Of a DNA stretch of 64,000 bases, positions 16,711 through 24,788 are shown piece by piece. The translations under genes were made by a program, and so were the position numbers. Position 1 is the stretch's first letter, and each line of letters begins with the position of its first letter. The stretch is from Lacihabitans sp. CS3-21 (GTDB lineage: Bacteria > Bacteroidota > Bacteroidia > Cytophagales > Spirosomataceae): positions 18,961-82,960 of the forward strand of contig NZ_RJUD01000017.1 in the NCBI RefSeq assembly GCF_024343675.1, in the 5' to 3' direction. The notes beneath the pieces were generated by a model, which saw only the letters and a list, made by a program, of their open reading frames with translations, did no database searches and was not told where the DNA came from.

Positions 16711-17391
16711 ATGAAAATTCAATATTTGGGCCACTCGTGTTTTATTGTAGAATTTGGCGACAAACGCCTCATTTTCGATCCCTTTATTTCAGGAAATCCA
16801 ATTGCCGGAAATATCGCTTTAACCGATATTCAGGTAGATTATGTTCTACTCACGCACGGCCATGGTGACCATGTCGCTGATGCTGAGACTATTGCCAAAC
16901 AATGTAACGCTCCGATAATCTCTAATTATGAAATAGCGGAATGGTATCAAAATAAAGGATTAGCCGCCCACGGAATGAACATTGGAGGTAAGTTTACTTT
17001 TGATTTTGGAACTGTTAAACTCGTAACGGCTATTCATTCAAGTGTGTTGCCTGATGGCACTTATGGCGGCAATCCATTCGGTTTTGTAATTTGGAATGAT
17101 AAAAACTGTTTTTATCATGCAGGAGATACAGCACTGACATTAGACATGCAGTTAATTCCTAAAATTTGTCCACCCTTAGATTTCGCTATTCTCCCTGTTG
17201 GTGATTATTTCACGATGGGTTATGATGATGCAATAATTGCAGCTGATTTCATAGCATGTTCTAAGATTTTTGGATGTCATTTTGATTCTTTTCCACCTAT
17301 CAAAATAGATCATCATCTGGCCAAAACTGCATTTGCTGAAGCAAATAAGGAGCTAGTTTTGTTAGAAGTAGGGCAAATTATGATGGTTTGA
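16711..17391 (+). CDS. UPF0173 metal-dependent hydrolase (UlaG-like MBL fold)
   Basis: A 226-residue metallo-beta-lactamase-fold protein. It has the start MKIQYLGHSCFIVEFGDK typical of UPF0173, the metal motif THGHGDHVADAETI near 48-61 and AGDTALTLDM in the second half. Relatives include ascorbate-6-phosphate lactonase, but for most UPF0173 members the substrate is unknown. No signal peptide is seen, so it is cytoplasmic. A bidirectional terminator separates it from the convergent zinc protease. Confidence 0.9.
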   Translation: MKIQYLGHSCFIVEFGDKRLIFDPFISGNPIAGNIALTDIQVDYVLLTHGHGDHVADAETIAKQCNAPIISNYEIAEWYQNKGLAAHGMNIGGKFTFDFGTVKLVTAIHSSVLPDGTYGGNPFGFVIWNDKNCFYHAGDTALTLDMQLIPKICPPLDFAILPVGDYFTMGYDDAIIAADFIACSKIFGCHFDSFPPIKIDHHLAKTAFAEANKELVLLEVGQIMMV

Positions 17392-17406
17392 TTTTACCAA
17401 AACAAA

Positions 17407-17432
17407 AAAGCCACCCCAAAAGAGGTGGCTTT
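17407..17432. terminator. Bidirectional terminator between convergent genes
   Basis: AAAGCCACC (17407-17415) pairs with GGTGGCTTT (17424-17432) around an 8-nt loop. It lies between the UlaG-like gene and the stop of the zinc protease gene. Confidence 0.85.
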
Positions 17433-17455
17433 CATAATAAAATATCTAATTTCTA

Positions 17456-20035
17456 TCACTTCGGATCCAAAGACATGTCTATTCTGGCAATCAAATCTTG
17501 TAAATGATATTTACTCAACTTGTCCGTCATTCTGGTAGAAGCTGCTTTCATTTCGTTTTTCAAGTCGATCAATTGTCCTCTAGCTATGGATGGAAGGTCT
17601 GTTTGAGCTAGGTTTACCATTCTGGTATTGAAACCGTAAGTTACTCCAACTGGTATTGCTCTCACCATGGTATTTCCTGGTTTCAATAGTGCAGTTATCT
17701 TATCCACGAACACCTTTTGGATGTTTCTTCTGTAAATATCGATGCTTGTTTTGGTTTTTAGTTCAGAGAAAATGCCACTTCTAATGTCGGTCATCATTTC
17801 GTCTAAAGTATAATTTCCAGGACCTGCGGCACCACTTTCCATTAATCTAACGGCACGGTCACCCATCAAAAGGCTCGAAAGTGTTGCATCTTGCATGGCT
17901 TTTATGGCTTCCACACCGTTTTCAGGCTTAATTTTCGACAAAATATTTTGGTCCATCATCCAAAGTGGCGTGGTAAACAATTGCGTGTTCAAGAATGCCA
18001 CAGCGTCTTTTTGGATAGCTCTCGGTACTATTTCAAACTGGTTGCCTTCCATGTCGTAGGTTTTTGGTGTGTCATAGATTCCACCAACGTTTTTGGTTAC
18101 ATGGCCCATGTACCTTCTAAACTGTCCCACCAAGTTCATGTACATTTCCTCCAATTCTTGGTAACTTTCACCGTTTTCTTTGCTGTACTCCATCAAGTTT
18201 GGTAAAATACGCTTCAGGTTTTTGATACCATATTCAGACGCTCGCATGGCATTGTCACCGATATCCTCTGTCTGATAGCGAGGGTCATAAGGACTAATTT
18301 CTGTTCCAAACCAGAGGCGACGGTTTTTGTAAGCCTCTTTGGTCATATCATTCAATATTTTCTTTTCGGCATCTTCGTCTTTGGCATCTGCAAAATAGCT
18401 ATAACCCCATTTGATTGCCCATTTGTCGTAGTCACCAATACGAGGGAAGAAATGCTTTACGCCGTCTTCTGGCTGAGCTACGTAGTTAAATCTCGCATAG
18501 TCCATTATAGAAGATGTATGACCGCTTTTCTCTTGGAAAGCCGGATCTCTGAGTTTTTCTACTGGCGTAGCTGATGAAGCTCCCATATTATGACGAAGCC
18601 CCAAAGTATGACCTACTTCGTGAGAAGATACAAAACGAATCAATTCGCCCATCAAGTGATCATCAAATTTTTTCATTCTGGCAGCTGGATCAGCGGCAGC
18701 AGTTTGTATCAGATACCAGTTTCTCAAAAGACTCATGATGTTGTGGTACCAACCAATATGACTTTCCAATATCTCGCCAGAGCGTGGATCATGTACATTT
18801 GGTCCGTAAGCATTCTGAATATCTGCTGCAAAGTATCTAACCACCGAGAAACGAGCGTCTTCTAAGCTCATTGTAGTATCGTTTTCTGGCCAATATTCAC
18901 CTCTAATGGCGTTTTTCCATCCAGCTGCTTCATAGGCTGGTTGCCAGTCGTCAATACCCGCTTTTATGTATTTTCTCCATTTTTCTGGTGTAGCTGGGTC
19001 TATAAAGTACACAATTGGTTTTTTAGGCTCAATTAGCTCACCTCTTTTTTGTTTTTCGGCATCTTCTTTAGACTTTGGCTCCAATTTCCATCTTACAGCA
19101 AACACATCTTCGTCTGCCTTTTGTGATTCTTCCTCAAAAACTCCGAAACTGTTAGCAAAATAACCCACTCGAGCGTCAAAAATCCTTTTTCGCATCGGTA
19201 CTTTAGGAAGCAAAATCATGGAAGTGTTGAATTCCATAGTTACCACACCAGCATCTAAGGCCGCTGGAAGATTTACTCCTATTTGTGGCATAGGCGTGAG
19301 TGAAATACGAGGAGGTGTAGTAGAGAAAGTCTTTACTGTTCTGATTTCAGTATTTATTGGATAAGACTTAATTTTTTGTATATACGATCTGTCCTTTTGG
19401 AAAGCAACGATATTCAAAATTTGTTTGTCAATAGATCCCAATGAGAATGTTTGAATGTCAGAATCGAAAGTACTGGTCACATCTATTACGTAACCCATTG
19501 CAACTTTTCCAGTAGAATCCTTCTTGATGGCTTTAATTTCAAAATTACCGATAATAGGGTCTGCACTAGAGTTTTTTACAGCTTGAGCCATAGGTTTTGA
19601 GCTATCTGGCGACATAATAACTTTGGTAATTGATCTCAAAAGCAAATTGTTGTTTATGCCTTTTTCCCATTTTACCACTTGGCGATTCACTTCTTCACCA
19701 CCAAATATTCCACCACCAGCAGGCGTTTTAGAGAATCGAGTGATAGACATAATTTCTCTTTCAAGTAGCGAATCTGGAATTTCAAAAAGGTACTTGTCAT
19801 CCATTTTATGCACCGTCATCATGCCTTTCTGAGTAACCGCTGTGCTGTCTACAACTTCTTTGTAAGGTTTTGGGCCTTTTTTGGGAGTTTCAGGTTTTTT
19901 AGGAGCTTCAGGTTTTTTAGGAACCTCGGCCACTACGGGTTTTGCTTCTTCAGCTTTCTTTTTCTTTTGAGCATTGGCTCCAAAACCTATGCTCACTATT
20001 AGAGCCACAAGCAATGTAAAGACCTTTTTTGTCAT
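17456..20035 (-). CDS. Large secreted zinc metalloprotease (DUF5117/DUF4953 family)
   Basis: An 859-residue protein with a signal peptide (about 1-22) followed by a Lys/Pro/Glu-rich low-complexity linker (about 23-58), then DUF5118- and DUF5117-like regions. The metzincin-type zinc motif is HEVGHTLGLRH, with ligands His472, His476 and His482 and catalytic Glu473. The met-turn region near SIMDYARFNY follows. The family is abundant in Bacteroidota and presumed to be periplasmic or outer-membrane-associated; physiological substrates are unknown. It is monocistronic, with a divergent acyltransferase upstream. Confidence 0.92.
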   Translation of the reverse strand: MTKKVFTLLVALIVSIGFGANAQKKKKAEEAKPVVAEVPKKPEAPKKPETPKKGPKPYKEVVDSTAVTQKGMMTVHKMDDKYLFEIPDSLLEREIMSITRFSKTPAGGGIFGGEEVNRQVVKWEKGINNNLLLRSITKVIMSPDSSKPMAQAVKNSSADPIIGNFEIKAIKKDSTGKVAMGYVIDVTSTFDSDIQTFSLGSIDKQILNIVAFQKDRSYIQKIKSYPINTEIRTVKTFSTTPPRISLTPMPQIGVNLPAALDAGVVTMEFNTSMILLPKVPMRKRIFDARVGYFANSFGVFEEESQKADEDVFAVRWKLEPKSKEDAEKQKRGELIEPKKPIVYFIDPATPEKWRKYIKAGIDDWQPAYEAAGWKNAIRGEYWPENDTTMSLEDARFSVVRYFAADIQNAYGPNVHDPRSGEILESHIGWYHNIMSLLRNWYLIQTAAADPAARMKKFDDHLMGELIRFVSSHEVGHTLGLRHNMGASSATPVEKLRDPAFQEKSGHTSSIMDYARFNYVAQPEDGVKHFFPRIGDYDKWAIKWGYSYFADAKDEDAEKKILNDMTKEAYKNRRLWFGTEISPYDPRYQTEDIGDNAMRASEYGIKNLKRILPNLMEYSKENGESYQELEEMYMNLVGQFRRYMGHVTKNVGGIYDTPKTYDMEGNQFEIVPRAIQKDAVAFLNTQLFTTPLWMMDQNILSKIKPENGVEAIKAMQDATLSSLLMGDRAVRLMESGAAGPGNYTLDEMMTDIRSGIFSELKTKTSIDIYRRNIQKVFVDKITALLKPGNTMVRAIPVGVTYGFNTRMVNLAQTDLPSIARGQLIDLKNEMKAASTRMTDKLSKYHLQDLIARIDMSLDPK

Positions 20036-20257
20036 AATTTTAGAGTTTGTTTTAATAATTAATAGTTTGTAAAATTTGTAAGTTGTTGCAAGGAATTATA
20101 CCAAAGGTAAAAAAATATTGTAATTACTGAATTGAAAAATGGTATTGTTGGACGAAAAGCTTGATTGAATGGTTGAGAATGTTTAAAACAACGACTTTTG
20201 TTTTGGATGAATTACTACATAAAGTGACGATAGATTTTATTTTCACTAGCCTCGTTG

Positions 20258-20265
20258 TACTTTTG
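20258..20265 (+). promoter_or_regulatory. Candidate -7 box for the acyltransferase gene
   Basis: TACTTTTG matches TAnnTTTG exactly. It places transcription start close to the in-frame TTG at 20274, which favours the ATG at 20292 as the start codon. The -33 position holds a T run without the terminal G. Confidence 0.45.
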
Positions 20266-20291
20266 ATAGATTATTGAAAAGATTCATTTTA

Positions 20292-21428
20292 ATGCCCGAT
20301 TATAAGAATATCAAACATTTTGAAGGCCTCAATGCACTTCGGTTTTTTGCGGCCTTTTTGGTGGTAATCCACCATGCAGAGGCCGTCAGAAAGAAAAATG
20401 GACTTTTTAATCTAGATTGGCTGAGTTTTTTCAAAAACGGAGGAAATGCAGTGACCTTTTTCTTTGTTCTGAGTGGCTTCTTGATTACTTATCTTTTATT
20501 AAAAGAAGATAACCAAACTGGTGAAACTAGCATAAAGACCTTCTATCTTAAACGTACTTTGCGAATCTGGCCTTTGTATTTTTTGATGTTTTTTGTTGGA
20601 GCTTTAGTTTTACCAATTGCATTTAAGTTTCTTCATATTGGCTATGAAATGCCCTATACTTTCTCTCAGGTTTGGTATTATTTTGTTTTCTTTTTTCCTG
20701 GCTTAGTCACTTTCTATTTTGGACATCATATACTAGAACCACTTTGGTCAATCGGTGTGGAGGAGGTATTTTACTTGATTTGGGCACCACTGTTCAAAAT
20801 TTTCAAAAAGTACATTTTACAATTGCTATTGGGAGTCATCCTGACGAAAATGGTCATTGATTTAGTTTCGATTTATATCTACAAGGATGAGCTTTTTAGA
20901 TATATCTCCAGCATTCTGAGCTTTGACGCCATGGCTGTTGGCGGTTTAGGGGCTTATCTTGTTTTTAACAGAAAAAAAGACTTTACAAATCTTTTTATAT
21001 ATAAACCACTCATTCAAATCCTAATTTATACCTTATTAGCAGTCTTTTTGATTTATAATATCAACTTTCAAAATCAACTCTGGAAAACCTTTTTCAGTAG
21101 GCCAGTTTTTTCTAAACTTTTTCTTGATTTCCTTTTCCTATATATAATCATCGGAGTTTCACTTATTCCCCAAAATTTGTTTAAAATCAAAAGCAAGTTT
21201 TTATCCTATTTAGGAGAAATCTCTTACGGAATTTACATGTACCACATGTTTGTTATTTATGCTATTGTATTGGTTCTAAAACCATTTTTGAGTCTAATGG
21301 CTCCGCTGTTCTCTACTGTTGTCTTTTATTCCATCTTGTTTTTATTGGTGTTTTTGGTTTCTTATTTATCGAAAAAATACTTTGAAGATTATTTTTTGAA
21401 GATAAAGGCAAGACTGGAAAAGCGTTAG
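20292..21428 (+). CDS. Acyltransferase 3 family membrane protein
   Basis: A 378-residue integral membrane O-acyltransferase with about ten hydrophobic helices. The family signatures are visible: GLNALRFFAAFLVVIHH near residues 12-28 (catalytic His in the HH pair), VTFFFVLSGFLITY near 55-68 and SIGVEEVFYLIW near 150-161. Such enzymes acetylate or succinylate cell-surface glycans, lipopolysaccharide or peptidoglycan. An in-frame TTG at 20274 would add six residues, but the ATG at 20292 sits better behind the -7 box. There is no neighbouring glycan operon, so the acceptor is unknown. Confidence 0.92.
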   Translation: MPDYKNIKHFEGLNALRFFAAFLVVIHHAEAVRKKNGLFNLDWLSFFKNGGNAVTFFFVLSGFLITYLLLKEDNQTGETSIKTFYLKRTLRIWPLYFLMFFVGALVLPIAFKFLHIGYEMPYTFSQVWYYFVFFFPGLVTFYFGHHILEPLWSIGVEEVFYLIWAPLFKIFKKYILQLLLGVILTKMVIDLVSIYIYKDELFRYISSILSFDAMAVGGLGAYLVFNRKKDFTNLFIYKPLIQILIYTLLAVFLIYNINFQNQLWKTFFSRPVFSKLFLDFLFLYIIIGVSLIPQNLFKIKSKFLSYLGEISYGIYMYHMFVIYAIVLVLKPFLSLMAPLFSTVVFYSILFLLVFLVSYLSKKYFEDYFLKIKARLEKR

Positions 21429-21592
21429 AACGTTTCGATATATAATTAATCATTCCTTTTTTTGAAGGGTTGCAGTTTTCCATTCAACGATAAAAACAAC
21501 TCATTTATCGGTAAAAGTTTGAACACTCACCGAATTCCTGTTTTCTTTGGGTAATGAACCCTGTAATTTTGAAGCATTAAAACAAACAAATT

Positions 21593-22303
21593 ATGAACAA
21601 CAATAACAAAAATGCTGTATTCTTCTGGTCAATTTTGTTGGTATCGATTGGAGGACTTTTTCTATTCAGAAATTTCGGAATGCTGAATTTTAATTTCCCA
21701 GTAAAAATCTTTAGCTGGAGGCTCGTTCCGCTTATCATTGGCATCAATGCTTTCTTGAAAGGCAAAAACATGGAAGGTATAATTGCTACTACCATCGCTG
21801 TGGTGTTTTTTATTCCTGATTTTTTGACTTCTGCCGAACGTCAAACTTATTACAAGCTTTGGCCGCTTCTGTTAGTTGGTTTGGGAGGTCTAATACTTTA
21901 CAAATATTTCAATCCTAAGTTTGACATGCCCAAGCGACAATTGAAGGCAGACGGAACTGATTTTGAATATTTAAATGAATCAAATATTATGGCTGGAACT
22001 AACAAAAAGGTGTTTTCAAAAAACTTTGAAGGTGGACAAGTAAATTGTGTAATGGGTGGGGCACAAATAGACCTTACTGAGGCAGATCTGGCTGCTAAAT
22101 CAGGCTTGAATATCTTTATTTTAATGGGAGGATTGGAACTCAGAGTACCAAAAGAATGGAATGTAATGATTGACGTATTGCCAATAATGGGTGGCGTGGA
22201 AGACCAAATCACGAAGTTTCCGGAGTCTGTTGTAAATAAGGAAAAGAAATTTTACCTATCAGGTAATGTCGTGATGGGTGGAGTGGAAATAAAAAGATAT
22301 TAA
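21593..22303 (+). CDS. LiaF-like membrane protein (DUF5668 plus LiaF C-terminal domain)
   Basis: A 236-residue protein. The N-terminal half has four hydrophobic segments (about residues 8-28, 35-50, 58-75 and 88-105) of the DUF5668 type. The C-terminal half (about 135-236) is a beta-helical LiaF-like domain with regularly spaced VMGG/ILMGG motifs (NCVMGGAQIDL, FILMGGLELRVP, PIMGGVE, VVMGGVEIK). LiaF proteins repress cell-envelope stress two-component systems. This is the first gene of a unit that continues with a second LiaF-like gene, a LytS-type kinase and a LytTR regulator. Confidence 0.88.
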   Translation: MNNNNKNAVFFWSILLVSIGGLFLFRNFGMLNFNFPVKIFSWRLVPLIIGINAFLKGKNMEGIIATTIAVVFFIPDFLTSAERQTYYKLWPLLLVGLGGLILYKYFNPKFDMPKRQLKADGTDFEYLNESNIMAGTNKKVFSKNFEGGQVNCVMGGAQIDLTEADLAAKSGLNIFILMGGLELRVPKEWNVMIDVLPIMGGVEDQITKFPESVVNKEKKFYLSGNVVMGGVEIKRY

Positions 22304-22361
22304 GTTTTTTAATAGATTAAACGTCAATATTTTAAAATAAACCTTAAATATATTTTCAATC

Positions 22362-22832
22362 ATGGATAGTAAAAAAACTTTCATAAAATACTTTGTCATA
22401 GTGTTAGTAATAATTGGAGGATTGGGTGTTCTTGGAAAACTTCAAGACAGAGTGACCAAAGAGGAGACTACAGAAGGAGGCAAAAGCAGAAATAATTTTT
22501 TTGAAGTTAACAACCTCATGGGTGGCACAAAAGAAGAATACAATTTTGCCCAACTGAAAGGTGGAATAATTAATTGTGTGATGGGTGGAACCGAAATAGA
22601 TTTGACCAATGCCTCATTAGAAAAAGGAGCTTCTATTGATGTGTTTCTCATGATGGGAGGGGCAAAAATAAAAGTGCCAAAAGACTGGAATGTGGTTTTA
22701 GAAACTGACAATATTATGGGAGACTCTAAAGATAGAAACGCCGAAGACGAAGATGTAGTCGAAGACAGTTCTAAAACCCTTAAAATCAGAGGGACTGTTT
22801 TGATGGGAGGTTTGGAAATCAAGAGATACTAA
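22362..22832 (+). CDS. LiaF-like protein, single-anchor paralogue
   Basis: A 156-residue protein with one N-terminal hydrophobic helix (about 8-24) and a LiaF-type C-terminal beta domain using the same motif series as its neighbour (NLMGG, NCVMGGTEIDL, FLMMGGAKIKVP, VLMGGLEIKRY). It appears to be a paralogue of the upstream gene that lacks the four-helix part. It ends 12 bp before the histidine kinase gene. The likely role is sensing or modulating the kinase on the periplasmic or cytoplasmic face, by analogy with LiaF. Confidence 0.87.
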   Translation: MDSKKTFIKYFVIVLVIIGGLGVLGKLQDRVTKEETTEGGKSRNNFFEVNNLMGGTKEEYNFAQLKGGIINCVMGGTEIDLTNASLEKGASIDVFLMMGGAKIKVPKDWNVVLETDNIMGDSKDRNAEDEDVVEDSSKTLKIRGTVLMGGLEIKRY

Positions 22833-22844
22833 TACCGTTTCAAA

Positions 22845-23894
22845 ATGAAAAATCCAATACTGAGTGGTAGAAAAAGGTTGGTAAGATATTTTACTATTTG
22901 GATAACTTTGGGCATACTTTTCTTTTTTGTGATGTCATATTTTGTGCCAGTTGAGAGGGATTTCCTTGCAGTGGACATCATCATGCAGAATTTTATCATG
23001 GCGTGTTTGATGATAGGTATGTGGTATCCCATCAATTTTATGTCGTGGGAAAGTCAAAAGCTTTCCTACCTCATTTTCAATCACCTACTCATGTTTTTGC
23101 TTTTCGCTTTTTCATGGGTTTCTCTTACTCATCTTGTTCTTAGACTAATTTTTCCTGGACAACAAATCATCGATTACATTTCGGGCTCTGTGGCATTCAA
23201 AATTCCATTTTGCTTTTTTGCCTATATCGTATTTGTTATTTCTATTTATTTGCTAAAATATTATAACTCATACATAGAAAAAAAAGAAATAGAAAGTCGC
23301 TTGAGTGAGTCTATTCAAGAAGCTGAGCTTACTTTGTTGCGAAACCAAATGAATCCGCATTTTATTTTCAACAGCTTGAATAGCATCAGCTCGCTCACCA
23401 TCATTGACCCTGAAAAGGCCCATGATATGGTGATAAAACTTTCGGATTTTTTGAGATATACTGTTGGTTATGGGCAAATGCAAAAAGTGCCTTTAAAGAA
23501 AGAATTGGAAATGTGTGAGGCCTATCTGGATATAGAAAAAATTCGTTTTGGTGAAAAAATAAATGTAGAAATGCAGGTGGCTGTGGAAGCCTTGGAAGTA
23601 GATGTGCCCAGTATGCTTTTGCAAACGCTTTTTGAAAACGCCATCAAACATGGTATATACAATTCACTCAATCCAGAAAGAATTCTTTTTAAAGCTAGAA
23701 TTGAAGAAAATAGGTTAGAGCTTATCATGGAGAATACTTTTGACAAAGAAGGTAGTAAAAAAGTAGGCACCAAAACAGGCCTAAAAAACATAAAGGAAAG
23801 GCTAAGATTAATGTATAAAAATTTGGCTATTTTCGAAAATCAAGTAATAGATAACAAATTTGTGGTTTGGATAAATATTCCTATAAACACATGA
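22845..23894 (+). CDS. LytS-family sensor histidine kinase
   Basis: A 349-residue kinase. Four hydrophobic helices (about 14-32, 44-66, 75-100 and 118-138) form the membrane sensor. A short coiled segment links them to a His_kinase domain with phospho-acceptor His172 in RNQMNPHFIFNSLN and an ATPase domain with LFENAIKHGI near 263-272. There is no large periplasmic sensor, which fits signal input from the membrane-embedded LiaF-like partners. The stop codon overlaps the response regulator start by 4 bp, so translation is coupled. Confidence 0.93.
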   Translation: MKNPILSGRKRLVRYFTIWITLGILFFFVMSYFVPVERDFLAVDIIMQNFIMACLMIGMWYPINFMSWESQKLSYLIFNHLLMFLLFAFSWVSLTHLVLRLIFPGQQIIDYISGSVAFKIPFCFFAYIVFVISIYLLKYYNSYIEKKEIESRLSESIQEAELTLLRNQMNPHFIFNSLNSISSLTIIDPEKAHDMVIKLSDFLRYTVGYGQMQKVPLKKELEMCEAYLDIEKIRFGEKINVEMQVAVEALEVDVPSMLLQTLFENAIKHGIYNSLNPERILFKARIEENRLELIMENTFDKEGSKKVGTKTGLKNIKERLRLMYKNLAIFENQVIDNKFVVWINIPINT

Positions 23895-24637
23895 AAATCA
23901 AAACATTATTAATAGACGACGAAGCCTTGGCACGTACATTGGTTCAAAATTTCATTAAAGTTGACCCTGATTTTGAAGTAGTTGGTGAAGCCGGAGATGG
24001 CTTTGAAGCCATGAAAAAAATCACTGAATTGCAGCCAGATCTAATATTTTTGGACATTCAAATGCCTAAGCTGACGGGTTTGGAATTGCTCGAACTTCTG
24101 CCTAACCCTCCTATAGTGGTTTTTTCTACGGCTTATGATCAATACGCCATCGAAGCTTTTGAAAAAAATGCTGTAGATTATCTGTTAAAGCCTTTTTCAA
24201 GAGATAGATTTCAGAAGGCTTTACAAAAAGTTAAAGAAAAAATTGAGGCCAAAATAGATACAAAGGAAGAGATCAAAAATCTTTTGGCCACACCGCCGCA
24301 TCCCGACAAAGCCTTGGACAGAATCGTGATAAAGGATGGAGCAAAAATAGAAATGATTGCTTTTCAAGATATTACGCACCTCGAAACCTACGGTGACTAT
24401 GTCTGGATCTACACTGAAAAAGCCAAGTTTTTAAAGCAAAAAACCATGAAAGAATTTGAAGAACTGCTCCCAAGTTCATTTTTAAGGGTTCACCGATCGT
24501 TTTTGGTCAATGTGTCATTTATCCAAAAGCTCGAACTGTATGAAAAGAATTCTTACCAACTACTATTAAAAAATGGAGCAAGAGTAAGTGTAAGCAAAAG
24601 CGGTTATAAAGAATTGAAAGACACATTGGGCTGGTAA
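23891..24637 (+). CDS. LytTR-family response regulator
   Basis: A 248-residue regulator. The receiver domain (1-120) has Asp9-Asp10, phospho-acceptor Asp55 in FLDIQMPKLTG, and the Lys in LLKPFSRDRF. The LytTR DNA-binding domain occupies about 148-245 (HLETYGDYVWIYT, then SSFLRVHRSFLVN). The ATG at 23891 overlaps the kinase stop (ATGA) and is preferred to the in-frame start 24 nt further upstream inside the kinase gene. Its likely targets include the unit's own promoter region upstream of 21593. Confidence 0.94.
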   Translation: MKIKTLLIDDEALARTLVQNFIKVDPDFEVVGEAGDGFEAMKKITELQPDLIFLDIQMPKLTGLELLELLPNPPIVVFSTAYDQYAIEAFEKNAVDYLLKPFSRDRFQKALQKVKEKIEAKIDTKEEIKNLLATPPHPDKALDRIVIKDGAKIEMIAFQDITHLETYGDYVWIYTEKAKFLKQKTMKEFEELLPSSFLRVHRSFLVNVSFIQKLELYEKNSYQLLLKNGARVSVSKSGYKELKDTLGW

Positions 24638-24760
24638 TTTTGTATGGAATCGTAAAGGCAGCAAAACGATAAATTTGACAGAAAACCTCTCTGTGGAACT
24701 TCTATACTCGAATTATAATAAAACTCAGTGTGAAGTTGTGGTAAAAAATATTACTATGCC

Positions 24761-24784
24761 CTCTATGTAACTATGTGTTTAAAA
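24761..24784. repeat. Dispersed AAACACATAG/CTATGTGTTT repeat, isolated copy
   Basis: CTCTATGTAACTATGTGTTT at 24761-24780 followed by an A run. It closely resembles the block repeated upstream of the helicase gene (43318-43419). It lies in the 150-bp gap between two convergent genes. Confidence 0.55.
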
Positions 24785-24788
24785 AAAA

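Noticed and set aside
22442..22822. 126-codon minus-strand ORF opposite the second LiaF-like gene
   Set aside because: It mirrors the repeated MGG motifs (reading PPI on the other strand), and the same pattern occurs opposite the first LiaF-like gene; a by-product of composition.
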